Virus record (IMG/VR): IMGVR_UViG_3300033143_002503
Span: 1-29,349 of that record
Source: a virus
Strand: one strand, 5' to 3'
DNA length: 29,349 nucleotides
Shown: piece by piece, positions 1 to 8,966 of the stretch
Numbering within the stretch: position 1 is the first letter of the stretch
Layout: every line of letters starts with the position of its first letter
The notes under the pieces: generated by a model
What the model was told of the DNA's origin: nothing
What the model saw: the letters and a program-made list of their open reading frames with translations, nothing else
Database searches by the model: none
Made by a program: the position numbers and the translations under genes

Positions 1-208
1 TTAATCCGTGTCCCGCACCCAATAATATATCATAACTATTGATTGAGACACCACTCAAAATTGGTAGACGCGCACCTACAGCCATAAGTGCCCAGCTACC
101 AACCTTCGGGCTATGTTGATCTTGAAGAGCCACTGCTAAAGCGCCATTTTCTACTTCAACACGGTGGCCATGTATATCTGTTATTATTGCTTCTATTACC
201 TGTGGCAT
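1..208 (-). CDS. Partial hypothetical phage protein (3' end cut by window edge)
   Basis: An open frame of 69 codons starts at ATG 208 and runs off the left edge without a stop. A good ribosome site (GGAGG, 4-5 bases before ATG) fixes the start. The protein begins MPQVIEAIITDIHGHRVEVE and continues with a glycine-rich tail, LLGAGHGL, at the edge. It lies 50 bp downstream of the tail fibre gene on the same strand, so it probably belongs to the end of the tail module. I do not recognise the family. A small tail-tip or assembly protein is possible, but nothing visible proves it. Confidence 0.6.
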   Translation of the reverse strand, partial: MPQVIEAIITDIHGHRVEVENGALAVALQDQHSPKVGSWALMAVGARLPILSGVSINSYDILLGAGHGL

Positions 209-258
209 TATTCCTCCATCACCGCCAGTTGATAGTTAAATATTTCTTGGATGTCTAA

Positions 259-3200
259 TCAAGGCGTTTGATTAACACTCCTTCCTATTTCTTTCCAGTT
301 CCCGTCTTCTTTGGGGATTAGCGTGAGAGTATCATCAGCGAGCATATCAAAGTCTGTGTCATCGCTTAAGATCATATTTGTAGCACTCACAATTGTAACT
401 GTGTGTTCAGCGATTATCGTGACAGGTCGATATGGCGTGCTATCTAGCAGGTCGGTTATTATGGTCGTTCCGCCTGTTAACCAAACATCACCACCTTTAA
501 CGCTCGGTGTTCCTGTGTTATCCAGTGTTGTTGTTCCGTTCACCGTTCCGGGCGTTGGTATGGCACTCGTCAACCACAGGTAACCGTTGAGAGTGGATCC
601 AGTGTCATAGACAATGCATGAGCCGGAAGTCACAGGGATATCAACATAGTGTGTGTAGGTGTCCGCGGATGTACCACGCCACAGACGACATATTGAATAA
701 GGCGCTCTTGAGGCCAGATTCATTTCGATTGCGCCGGTCTTGCTTATAAAGGTGGCGGTCGTAACGTTCATCTCTGCACTTTTCACGGTCTCGCCGCGTA
801 GATTGTAACAGGCGATCCGGTAATAAAAGGTAGTGCTCTCAGCTAAATCGCCGGGAGGGGTTGCAGTTTGCTGTGCGAGTGTATAAATCAAGCTTGTACC
901 GATCAGGGCTGGCAGCGGTCCAGTCTGAAACCCGCCCCTGGCTCTAACTTCCCATGTGGCAGCATCAAATATAATGTCAACATCAGATGCGAGCAGTCCT
1001 CTATAATTATCCAGAGGTGTTTGTAGGGCTCCGTCCGACGAGGCGACAGTGATACCGGTTGTGGATAACTTTGTTTGCCCTCGCTGGTAACCTGATTTAT
1101 TATTACGGAGGATTAAGCTCGACCGGTTTTTGGGGTTCACGTAAATTTCAGGCTTAATCTTGTGGCTAGTAGCGGAGGTATATGGGGTGTAGAACGTGTT
1201 ACTCTCAATTGAGACATGGCTATTTGCCGGAGTCTCTGCACTATCGTTAATCTGAATTGGGTATTGGTCACACTCAGAAACGAAATCCAAAGTAGGGGAA
1301 TCCGTGGCATTCCTTAGATAACTCCATAAGAATGAGTCTCTTATGGCTACACGAGAGTTTTTGATGTTGATACCCGGTGCGCTCTTGTATGTTTCCAAGT
1401 GGCAACCGATAAATAAAACTGCAGAGCTGTCACTAATATCAAACGTTCCGTTAACGCAACTGATGAAGGTCACACCGTTTGCATTAGATAACTTACAAAG
1501 TCCGTTGAACTCGCGGTATGGCCCGGCGGAACAGCTTTCCATCACAATCCCGTCGCCGCTATGTGGGTTGTAATACAGGTAGCTTCCTTCAGTGACTGGC
1601 CCGGTACCAGCTGGCGTCTGTACGCCAAACTCTACATTCTTAAATGTGACGTTGTCACAGACCTCAGTAGCACGAACAACATATTGCAAATAGGTTGCTT
1701 CGACATTTGTCATACTGAAGTAGGAATTGCGGAGCTTAATGAACGAGTTGGTTTCAAAGCCTGTCGTGGTACTGTCGCCATATACACGCAAATCCCGCAC
1801 GATGAAGCGGAGGCCGGGGAAGGTTTTGGCGGTAGCGCCGCCAGAGGTTTCGTTGAAGTAAAACGCATAATCACCACTCAGTCCGCTAATATGCAGGTTC
1901 GTGCCTACTCCTTGCCCTTCGATGATGAAGGTGATGTTGGCAACTGCGGAATCGAAATACGAAGCGTCTTCGAGGAGGTAGGTTCCTGTCCCAAAAACTA
2001 CTTTACCACCCGTGTTCACCGCTGCATTTTTTAGTGCGGTGATGGCGGGTGAGCAGTTAACCGTATCATCTGCTGCTGCCCCAAACCATTCCGGCAGGAA
2101 TCCGCCGGATGGGGCTTTTTCGAACAGTACAGAGGTTGCTACATCAAATATTTGCCAAGCACCAGCTATAACAGGCTCTTCTAGTGTTAGTATGTAAGCC
2201 CCACTAATAACAGAACCATTAACAAACTGCAAACGAATGTTAGCTGGAATCGTCAGATTTCCTGTTAAGATATCATCCTGGTCGATAATAAGGATAACTT
2301 CAGTCGAGCCAATAGCAGTGACAGCGGCAGCCAGAGAAGCATAAAACGAAAGACGTAAGTCAGGCAAAGCCGTGTCAATCGTATTAAGAGCTGTCTGAAC
2401 GTCAGTATCAGTAGGACCAAGCATCCCAGAGAACCCAGTAGCATCAACACTTATCGCAGTTGATGGGTGACTATTCGAATCTGTGCGGTTAGTTAGATTA
2501 CTATGGCTGGATGGGGATGTACCGGTACCTGAACCAATCTCAGCATTACGGAAATCAGCATAGTCCTCCCCGTCAAAAGAGCGGATACGCGCTTTAACAG
2601 CATTAGTGTAAATACTCCGAGTTTGCCAAATAGTCGTGCCAATAGACTTGAACTCTGCGAGTGGTAGATATGTAACCGTAAGACTATAGATCTCATCTGC
2701 AGCACCCTGACGCGCTGCATTAGCCGAACTATACACAACTTGGCCCTGTACGACAAACATACGATTAGGGTCAGAATTAGTCGGCGTTGCAAATGCGTGG
2801 TAGTTAACATAATCGTTATCGCCAACTTCAGTCTGCTGCATAACGCCACCATTATTCTGGTTGTATGCAAGTCTACCACTGCCGGCTATTAACACACTAA
2901 AACCGGTGATAGCACCAAAACGTGGGTAGGCGTTAGCGCCCTCAAAGTAAAGAACCTTGAGGCCCGTAGTAGAAGCTACAGTACTTATATTGCTGATGAT
3001 ATCTTCATCAGCAATCTGACCGGACGCTACACCAAACTGCGCAGAAGTGTCATCATCACCACTTGCATCTGCGTCGATGTCTGTCAGAGCCAATCCACTT
3101 CGATATGCTGTACCAAAGTCTAAGTGGAACTTTTGATGCGAGGCACCATCCATCTGTGTGCCATGACGCTCGTCAAAACAATCATTGAAAAGTGCTTCTT

Positions 3201-3651
3201 TGTTTGTAGCGTCCCAATAAATATATGCAGCAAAGACTTTAGGGCCGAGGATGATTGTATCCACAAAAGTCATAGTAGACTTAAGCGTATCATCTGCTGG
3301 GTCAATATAAAAGTAATGTAAGCCCTCAGTATCATCCCATACAACAGACTGAGCACTCGCAAATGTGATTTGACGGTACTCTGAGTATACACTAAAATCA
3401 GCACCGGTCGGTGTAATTGTAAAGGTACGTGTACCTTCAACAATAGAAAGTGTTGTATCTGTTTGATTCGGAAAGCCTGTAGCTTCGCCGTTTGAAAGAT
3501 TTTGGTTATAATAGTCATTTAAATACTCAGTACGCAACTGTGCTGCAGTCATTTTGTAAGAGATATTATTATAAGCAAGGTATGCAAGTATAGAATCACC
3601 GATATCACCATCAGCAATCTGATCTAAATTGGTAAGTTTTTTGTCTGCCAT
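259..3651 (-). CDS. Tail fibre / tailspike with right-handed beta-helix domain
   Basis: This 1130-aa protein has the build of a receptor-binding tail fibre. The N-terminal part (about 1-400) is beta-rich and ends in a segment typical of fibre shafts (SHSNLTNRT, then SHPSTAIS, about residues 385-405), followed by TDTDVQTALNTID. From about residue 520 (EWFGAAADD, then GGKVVFGTGTYLL) it matches the pectate-lyase-3 type opening of a beta-helix, and the stretch to about 830 is rich in short N-, V- and F-containing coils. About residues 920-1000 look like a fibronectin-type or similar beta-sandwich (TTFYYRIACYNLRGETVKSAE). The C-terminus is another small beta domain. It is the last large gene of the tail module, where host-range fibres usually sit. 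Enzymatic activity on host polysaccharide is possible, but I cannot assign catalytic residues. Confidence 0.82.
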   Translation of the reverse strand: MADKKLTNLDQIADGDIGDSILAYLAYNNISYKMTAAQLRTEYLNDYYNQNLSNGEATGFPNQTDTTLSIVEGTRTFTITPTGADFSVYSEYRQITFASAQSVVWDDTEGLHYFYIDPADDTLKSTMTFVDTIILGPKVFAAYIYWDATNKEALFNDCFDERHGTQMDGASHQKFHLDFGTAYRSGLALTDIDADASGDDDTSAQFGVASGQIADEDIISNISTVASTTGLKVLYFEGANAYPRFGAITGFSVLIAGSGRLAYNQNNGGVMQQTEVGDNDYVNYHAFATPTNSDPNRMFVVQGQVVYSSANAARQGAADEIYSLTVTYLPLAEFKSIGTTIWQTRSIYTNAVKARIRSFDGEDYADFRNAEIGSGTGTSPSSHSNLTNRTDSNSHPSTAISVDATGFSGMLGPTDTDVQTALNTIDTALPDLRLSFYASLAAAVTAIGSTEVILIIDQDDILTGNLTIPANIRLQFVNGSVISGAYILTLEEPVIAGAWQIFDVATSVLFEKAPSGGFLPEWFGAAADDTVNCSPAITALKNAAVNTGGKVVFGTGTYLLEDASYFDSAVANITFIIEGQGVGTNLHISGLSGDYAFYFNETSGGATAKTFPGLRFIVRDLRVYGDSTTTGFETNSFIKLRNSYFSMTNVEATYLQYVVRATEVCDNVTFKNVEFGVQTPAGTGPVTEGSYLYYNPHSGDGIVMESCSAGPYREFNGLCKLSNANGVTFISCVNGTFDISDSSAVLFIGCHLETYKSAPGINIKNSRVAIRDSFLWSYLRNATDSPTLDFVSECDQYPIQINDSAETPANSHVSIESNTFYTPYTSATSHKIKPEIYVNPKNRSSLILRNNKSGYQRGQTKLSTTGITVASSDGALQTPLDNYRGLLASDVDIIFDAATWEVRARGGFQTGPLPALIGTSLIYTLAQQTATPPGDLAESTTFYYRIACYNLRGETVKSAEMNVTTATFISKTGAIEMNLASRAPYSICRLWRGTSADTYTHYVDIPVTSGSCIVYDTGSTLNGYLWLTSAIPTPGTVNGTTTLDNTGTPSVKGGDVWLTGGTTIITDLLDSTPYRPVTIIAEHTVTIVSATNMILSDDTDFDMLADDTLTLIPKEDGNWKEIGRSVNQTP

Positions 3652-4118
3652 TATGGTGTGTCCTCTTCTAGTATCAGATAATAACCGTCTTCTAACAACA
3701 GATAACCAGAGTCATCTTCGAGTCGTAGAAGTCTGTCAGTTGACAATCTTATTCCAACAAGTTCGATTGTGAATTCGGCGCGACCTTGTGATGTGTACGT
3801 AATTTCTAAAGGATTAGTAATGATTTTACCGACCCACATAGAGTCATCATATCCAAATAGTCTTACGTCACGGCCTTTGACAATTGCCAGAAAGTCATCA
3901 AAGGCAGACTTTTGGTTATCACATATAATAGGAATATTCCTAAAAGTCATTAACATCTTTTGTCGTGTAGGTGTCCTGCGTGTAGCGATTGTCGCTGCAG
4001 ACATAGCTACATGGATATTCGTCTTCACGCTGTCAGTAAAAGAATCACCTAAAATTGGTGAACGTAACGTTACTGAGTGTGTAGGATTTGCTGCAGGATA
4101 CTGTATTACGACTGACAT
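3651..4118 (-). CDS. Putative tail-tip (minor tail) protein with LLLED motif
   Basis: A 155-aa protein that looks paralogous to its upstream neighbour. Both begin with a short strand followed by a proline/glycine turn (LRSPILGDSF here, LPNPEFGDTE in the neighbour), and both have R-x-T-R and a central helix (KSAFDDFLAI) before beta-strands. This copy adds a C-terminal leucine/acidic repeat, LLRLEDDSGYLLLEDGYYL, a short module I associate with the ends of many phage tail proteins. The stop overlaps the fibre gene start by one base (TAATG type). Position between tape measure and fibre suggests a distal tail or baseplate-hub part. The function is inferred from position. Confidence 0.6.
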   Translation of the reverse strand: MSVVIQYPAANPTHSVTLRSPILGDSFTDSVKTNIHVAMSAATIATRRTPTRQKMLMTFRNIPIICDNQKSAFDDFLAIVKGRDVRLFGYDDSMWVGKIITNPLEITYTSQGRAEFTIELVGIRLSTDRLLRLEDDSGYLLLEDGYYLILEEDTP

Positions 4119-4119
4119 G

Positions 4120-4485
4120 CTAGGATATTTCCATTAACTGTAATGTAACTTCATAATTACAACCGTCTCTGAGTACAACATACTCGATGTCTTCATTAGT
4201 TATTAATGCATCAAACTCAACTGCATTATAGTCAGTGACTTTGATTGTATCTCCGGCTGTTACTTGAATGAATTTCTGAAGTGTATCACGTTGAACTTTT
4301 GTTAGCTTATTAATACGCCAAACACGTGTACGTGTTGTTGGATGACTTGCATTATAGACATTCAGTAACTCATTATTCCTATTTGTACCAAATACGTTAC
4401 CATACGTTGGCGCTTCTGTATCCCCGAATTCCGGGTTCGGTAAAGTAACGCTTGCTGTACTTGGATGCGCTAGAATTATACTCAT
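4120..4485 (-). CDS. Putative tail-tip protein, paralogue of next gene
   Basis: A 121-aa, mostly beta-strand protein (MSIILAHPSTASVTLPNPEF at the N-terminus; NYEVTLQLMEIS at the C-terminus). It shares its fold pattern with the 155-aa protein just downstream: GD turn, RTRVWRINKLTKVQRDTLQKF, a helix, then VTDY and a strand pair. The start overlaps the stop of the preceding gene by 4 bp, so the two are probably coupled. No known enzyme motif is visible. A minor structural role at the tail tip is the simplest reading. The pair may have arisen by gene duplication. Confidence 0.6.
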   Translation of the reverse strand: MSIILAHPSTASVTLPNPEFGDTEAPTYGNVFGTNRNNELLNVYNASHPTTRTRVWRINKLTKVQRDTLQKFIQVTAGDTIKVTDYNAVEFDALITNEDIEYVVLRDGCNYEVTLQLMEIS

Positions 4486-4979
4486 GATCCACTTGCTGTA
4501 AGTTCATAGTATGTTTTAAGGATATCACCGATACCTAAGGCGGAGTTACCATTTGAAAACAATCCTGTAGACCAGAGTGTGCCACTTGAGCCACCTACTG
4601 TGCTATCGGATGTAATAAAACATCCCGCAATGACTATATCGTCATTCATAGTGAATGACGGGTAGGTTGTATTTACAATCTTCCCATTGCCACTCTGGAC
4701 TGGAGTCCAATCATTACGTGAGGTTTCATCATAGTCTATATTTTCAGACCACCCTGCATGACTAGACATAGTGTCTGCCGCTGAGAGTGTTGGAGTACTT
4801 GCTCCGTCAATCAGACCAAAATACCAGTTGGTATGTTGTGATTGGGCCCGAAAGGCCACGCCTAGTAAGTCATTCAAACCACCTGTGGTTATACCGTTCT
4901 TGATATAACGTGTAGTAAGCAACTTACCATCACGCCACTGTTCAATAACAAACCGCCCACCTATTTTGAAATTGCTCAT
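4482..4979 (-). CDS. Hypothetical phage tail-associated protein
   Basis: A 165-aa protein with features I have seen in a widespread phage structural family: an early GRFVIEQWRDGK strand pair, the N-G-I-T-T-G-G-L-N-D-L-L segment, WYFGLIDG, then ADTMSSHAGWSE and NDWTP. The rest is beta-rich and ends at LTASGS. It overlaps the tape measure stop and the next gene by 4 bp on each side, which is typical of co-translated tail genes. No biochemical function is known to me. A role in the tail tip or as a virion protein follows from position only. Confidence 0.62.
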   Translation of the reverse strand: MSNFKIGGRFVIEQWRDGKLLTTRYIKNGITTGGLNDLLGVAFRAQSQHTNWYFGLIDGASTPTLSAADTMSSHAGWSENIDYDETSRNDWTPVQSGNGKIVNTTYPSFTMNDDIVIAGCFITSDSTVGGSSGTLWSTGLFSNGNSALGIGDILKTYYELTASGS

Positions 4980-7900
4980 ACTAGACCTCGTCTTGCTGCT
5001 CTCTTGATTGCACCACCAAGAGCGGCAGCGTCATATCCTAAATTACCACTAGCATTCATCGTTACGTTAATATCACCGACGGTTGTGCCGCCAGTGGGAG
5101 CAGTAACTACCGACTGTGGTGATGTGTTCATAGCCACTAACTGACTATAGAACTTACGTGTACTCTTTGCATTAACAACACCTTCACCCTTCTGACGAAG
5201 AGCTAACATATTATCACTACCACGCATGATGTCACCAAACGCTTGTTGAGCTGGTGCCTTGCCATTTGGTCCAACAGCTTGTTTCTGTAACTCTTGCGTT
5301 TGTTCTCTTAGAATCTGAAGTAGGTACTGCTGGGCTCTTATTAGGTTCTCAGTTTTGAGCCTCTTCTGATCTTCAACAACAATTTGTTTTCTAGATTCAG
5401 CTAAGAGACGAGCATTACCATTCTTAAGCTCATCGACTTTAGCCTGTGCTTCAATCAACTTATCATTATAGATAGTTAATTCTAGATTCATGTCAAACTC
5501 AGAACCCTTGACTTTATTAAGTTCTACGCGCAACTGGCCCATAGTTTCAGCAAGAGGCTTTATTGTTCTATTACCACTTGCATCTAGAATTGTAGTAAAG
5601 GATTTGTTAAGTGCATCAAATGCACCTTTAGCATCCTTTACACGACCTGCTTCATCCAAGAACTTTTTAAGATCAGTCGTAATTGTATCTATTGTAGATT
5701 GAAACTCTGGTGTAAATTCCACAAAAGAAATAGCAGCTAAAGCATCTTTAACATTCTCGTAAGCTATCTTCAGCTTTAATAATTCTTTGCCTTCAGCCTT
5801 TGCTGCTTCAATAGCTGCCTTAAAGCCTTCTTGCTTCTTTTGTAATTCATCAATCTTAGTCCGACGTTCCTGAACTTTCTCAAGGATTTTGAGTGAATCA
5901 ATCAGGACTTGTGTTTCTTTGATTGCCGCATCACCAAGGCCAAGTAAGCCCTTAGAACGCACACCGCGATCCTTTTGGAATTGTGCCAGTCTCTTAGCGG
6001 CTTCTTGGCGTTCTGCGATTACCTTTCTAAGCTTATCGGGATCAGTAATTGCGGCAGCTTCACCAATATCAAAAGACTTAAAGTCTTTTATCAGGGCTTT
6101 AAGATCTTCTTTCAGAAGTTCCTGATCGACAATCTTCTGGCGTTCCTGATTGATAATAGTAACGTTTTGCTTAGCTATCTGTGCATAGCCGTCCTTCTGC
6201 TTATTGATTTCAGCAGTCAAGGTTCGAGCGTGGTCAATCTTACGCTGTTCAAGCTTTACAATCTCAGATTGCTTGCTTTCAAGTTCAGCAACCTTATTCG
6301 TTGTCTTCTGAACTTCTTCAAAGATCTTGCGTTCAGTAGCTCTACGTTTGTTGCTTGCACCTTTTCCAGGTTTTATGCCACTAAGCGTTTCCTGAAGCTT
6401 TGCAAGTTTGATCGCTGAGTCACGTTTGGCTTTAGCAATCTCTTCAGTAAGTTTCTTCTCAGCTTTAAGAGCCTTAATATTACCATTATGAAGTTCATCA
6501 TCGAGCGTTTTACGCTCTTTGATTAACTTAAGTATATCATTATTAAATTCGTCAAGAGCTTTTTTGTTATTAGCACGAAGTGCGGCATCACGCTTAGATT
6601 GTTGCTGAGCAATCCTATCGGTGATTGCTGCTATCTTCTCAGCAGTATTCCGCGTGTCTTGGGCCCACTCAAAAAGAGTCTGATCTTCTTCTTTAACAAG
6701 ACTAATGATACGCTTGTTTGCATCTTCAATCTCTTTAGTAAGACTTGCTACACGTGAAGTAGATTTACTAATGGAGTCAGAGATACTCTCAACGAGCAGA
6801 CCACCAGTCTTAAGAGCTTCATCACGAATTTTTCCGTAACCCTCGACAGCGGAATCAACCTGCTTGTTCATTGCAGCGCGGAATTCTGCTACTTCTTGTT
6901 CATATAACCTTGAACGATCTTTAGCGGCATCATCATAAGCCTTAGTAATATTATTTAGATCACGCGCGACTGACTCACGATTATGTAACTCACGCCGTTG
7001 ACGCTCTGCTTCATGAAAGAAATTGGAATTAAGATCTAGTATCTCTACCCATGTTTCTACAAAGGTACTTCCAAAGCTAATAAATGCATTCTTAACTGTT
7101 GTCAAGAAGATTTCTGCACGTTTGCCTGAGTTATTCAGAACTTCATCAACAGCTTTGCCATATGAGTCAGTAGAATTTCTGATCTCATCTAAGTTCTTCT
7201 TATAGGTTTCTAGACCTTCATTTGTAAAGACCAGTCCACCAGACAATCCGCGTATACGGCTAATATATTTAGCTAACTCAGTTGCACTACCCTTTGTGGT
7301 ATCACGCAATCTCTCCATGACCCCGGCAAAACCGAAAGTTCTGATTGCAGCTTCACCAGATTCAACACCGATGCTATGAAAGAAATCTTTCATAGCTTCA
7401 GTAGGCTTAAGCAATTTTACAAGGATACCACGCATTTGCGTCGCAGCCTTGTTATATTTAATACCTTGGATTGTGAGTGTTGATACACCTGCGCCCAGTT
7501 CATCTAGACCGAGAGACAACTGCTTACCCAGTACAGCTAGTTCGCCGATTGAGTTGGACATCTCGCTTGCACGAACACGTCCTAATTCAATCACCTTAAA
7601 AAACTGTGCGGCTACACGGCTAGTTTGGTCTGCTCCAAGACCGTATGCATTAAGCGCACCAGTCAATAGATTCACTGCATCTGAGGTGCTAGTCACTGCT
7701 GCAGCAGCAAAGTCATTTGCATCTGCTAAGAAAGTAAATGTTTCGGCACCTTCAGCTACCTGATTAGATAGTGTTTGATAGGTTGCCTCAACTTGATCTT
7801 TCAAATCAACGCCATATGCATTTGAAAGTGCTTTAACACCAACGAGCCATTTATCAAGGGTAAGTTGGTTCTCTTGCGAGATAGTACGGATTTCAGCAAG

Positions 7901-8404
7901 CCCTTTCTGCAGTTCAATAGCTTCACGTGCGCCTTCAGCTAATGCACGAACCATAGTAGAGATTGCTCTATGTATAAGCTGAACACCAACAAGTCTTGCC
8001 ATACCACCAAGTGAGATACCAAGTTTCAGTACATTACTATTTGCTTGCTTAGCCTTAGTAGATGTACGTGTGAAAGCAGCTGCTAATGCATTAGCTTTTG
8101 CTGTGGCAGTATCAGTATCCGAAGCTAGCTTCTTAGTACTGCGCGCAGCACCATCCATATTCTTCTTAGACGTAGCAACAGAACGATTGAGTCTCTGCTG
8201 TTGATTAGCAGCAGCACGTGCACCAGCAGAATAATCACGGAGCTCGGCAGTTACATGTTTTGTAGCTTCAAGATTGAGATTCATCGCCTTCGCATTAATC
8301 TCAAGCGCTTTGTTATAGCTATTCCAAGCATTAACAGCACGGTCTAAAGCCCGAACAAGACCACTAGGGTCACCGTCTAATCTTATATTGTCGCTATTTG
8401 GCAC
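4976..8404 (-). CDS. Tail tape measure protein
   Basis: A 1142-aa protein that sets tail length and is ejected with the DNA. The N-terminal 130 residues are helical and Ala/Lys/Gln-rich. A conserved core of TP901-type tape measure proteins follows (about 155-420: EGAREAIELQKGLAEIRT, then YQTLSNQVAEGAE, DAVNLLTGALNAYGL, LDELGAGVSTLTIQGI and QMRGILVKLLKPTEAM). The next several hundred residues are coiled-coil, heavy in K, E, Q and A. The C-terminal 40 residues (GDINVTMNASGNLG, then AAALGGAIKRAARRGLV) look like the usual tail end of such proteins. A short hydrophobic stretch (about 125-160) could insert into a membrane. It lies directly downstream of the frameshifted chaperone and one small gene, the classical order. 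Confidence 0.95.
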   Translation of the reverse strand: MPNSDNIRLDGDPSGLVRALDRAVNAWNSYNKALEINAKAMNLNLEATKHVTAELRDYSAGARAAANQQQRLNRSVATSKKNMDGAARSTKKLASDTDTATAKANALAAAFTRTSTKAKQANSNVLKLGISLGGMARLVGVQLIHRAISTMVRALAEGAREAIELQKGLAEIRTISQENQLTLDKWLVGVKALSNAYGVDLKDQVEATYQTLSNQVAEGAETFTFLADANDFAAAAVTSTSDAVNLLTGALNAYGLGADQTSRVAAQFFKVIELGRVRASEMSNSIGELAVLGKQLSLGLDELGAGVSTLTIQGIKYNKAATQMRGILVKLLKPTEAMKDFFHSIGVESGEAAIRTFGFAGVMERLRDTTKGSATELAKYISRIRGLSGGLVFTNEGLETYKKNLDEIRNSTDSYGKAVDEVLNNSGKRAEIFLTTVKNAFISFGSTFVETWVEILDLNSNFFHEAERQRRELHNRESVARDLNNITKAYDDAAKDRSRLYEQEVAEFRAAMNKQVDSAVEGYGKIRDEALKTGGLLVESISDSISKSTSRVASLTKEIEDANKRIISLVKEEDQTLFEWAQDTRNTAEKIAAITDRIAQQQSKRDAALRANNKKALDEFNNDILKLIKERKTLDDELHNGNIKALKAEKKLTEEIAKAKRDSAIKLAKLQETLSGIKPGKGASNKRRATERKIFEEVQKTTNKVAELESKQSEIVKLEQRKIDHARTLTAEINKQKDGYAQIAKQNVTIINQERQKIVDQELLKEDLKALIKDFKSFDIGEAAAITDPDKLRKVIAERQEAAKRLAQFQKDRGVRSKGLLGLGDAAIKETQVLIDSLKILEKVQERRTKIDELQKKQEGFKAAIEAAKAEGKELLKLKIAYENVKDALAAISFVEFTPEFQSTIDTITTDLKKFLDEAGRVKDAKGAFDALNKSFTTILDASGNRTIKPLAETMGQLRVELNKVKGSEFDMNLELTIYNDKLIEAQAKVDELKNGNARLLAESRKQIVVEDQKRLKTENLIRAQQYLLQILREQTQELQKQAVGPNGKAPAQQAFGDIMRGSDNMLALRQKGEGVVNAKSTRKFYSQLVAMNTSPQSVVTAPTGGTTVGDINVTMNASGNLGYDAAALGGAIKRAARRGLV

Positions 8405-8966
8405 TGCGCCATACTCCTGTTAAGATCCAACGATTGATCTCTATTGGATTCACATATACTTCGTGTAGATTATTCCAGGCCGTCAGAAAGGCTTTCTTAC
8501 CGTGGTCTAACGATTCCCAATGCCGACTCTGCTTATAATTAGAAGAGCTCTCGTGTAGATGGTGCTGAAGGACTACTATATCAAATTCAAAAGTCATATG
8601 TGGGTTAAGCGTTGATCCAAAAGAAAGCTCATATGCTTTTGAGCCTAATCGCTGACCGTGTGCTATTGACTTCTGTTGGCTACGGCTATAATTGTAATTC
8701 ATATCAGTATAGCCGGACCTAGGTCCGCCAGAAGAACCAGAAATTTTAGAACGAAGAAAAGTGGCTAACTGAACTTTAGCAGCGAGCGGCATCATTGAAG
8801 CCATCGACATCCCTGTGTCGATGGCTATATGCATTGAAGCTTCTTTTACAAAGGCACGTACACAGTGCCGCCACAGCTTCTTAAGCTGGGCGTGGACATG
8901 CTTCTTTAAAACAGCGGAATCTCTCCGCTGCGCATGTCTAGAGTCCCTTTTGATTGACAACTTCAC
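8394..8966 (-). CDS. Small basic tail protein between chaperone and tape measure
   Basis: A 190-aa protein with a strongly basic N-terminus (KLSIKRDSRHAQRRDS, then LKKHVHAQLKKLWRH) and a W/Y/H-rich C-terminal half (LTAWNNLHEVYVNPIEINRW). The likely start is GTG at 8966, so it overlaps the -1 frame end of the chaperone fusion by 29 bp. Its own stop overlaps the tape measure start by 11 bp. An internal start is possible because no strong ribosome site precedes 8966. I do not recognise the family. Tail assembly or a tail-tube-associated role is inferred from position alone. Confidence 0.65.
   Translation of the reverse strand: MKLSIKRDSRHAQRRDSAVLKKHVHAQLKKLWRHCVRAFVKEASMHIAIDTGMSMASMMPLAAKVQLATFLRSKISGSSGGPRSGYTDMNYNYSRSQQKSIAHGQRLGSKAYELSFGSTLNPHMTFEFDIVVLQHHLHESSSNYKQSRHWESLDHGKKAFLTAWNNLHEVYVNPIEINRWILTGVWRSAK

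Noticed and set aside
256-274. Terminator after the tail fibre gene
   Set aside because: There is a 7-bp AT-rich dyad across the stop codon but no T-run follows on the minus strand.
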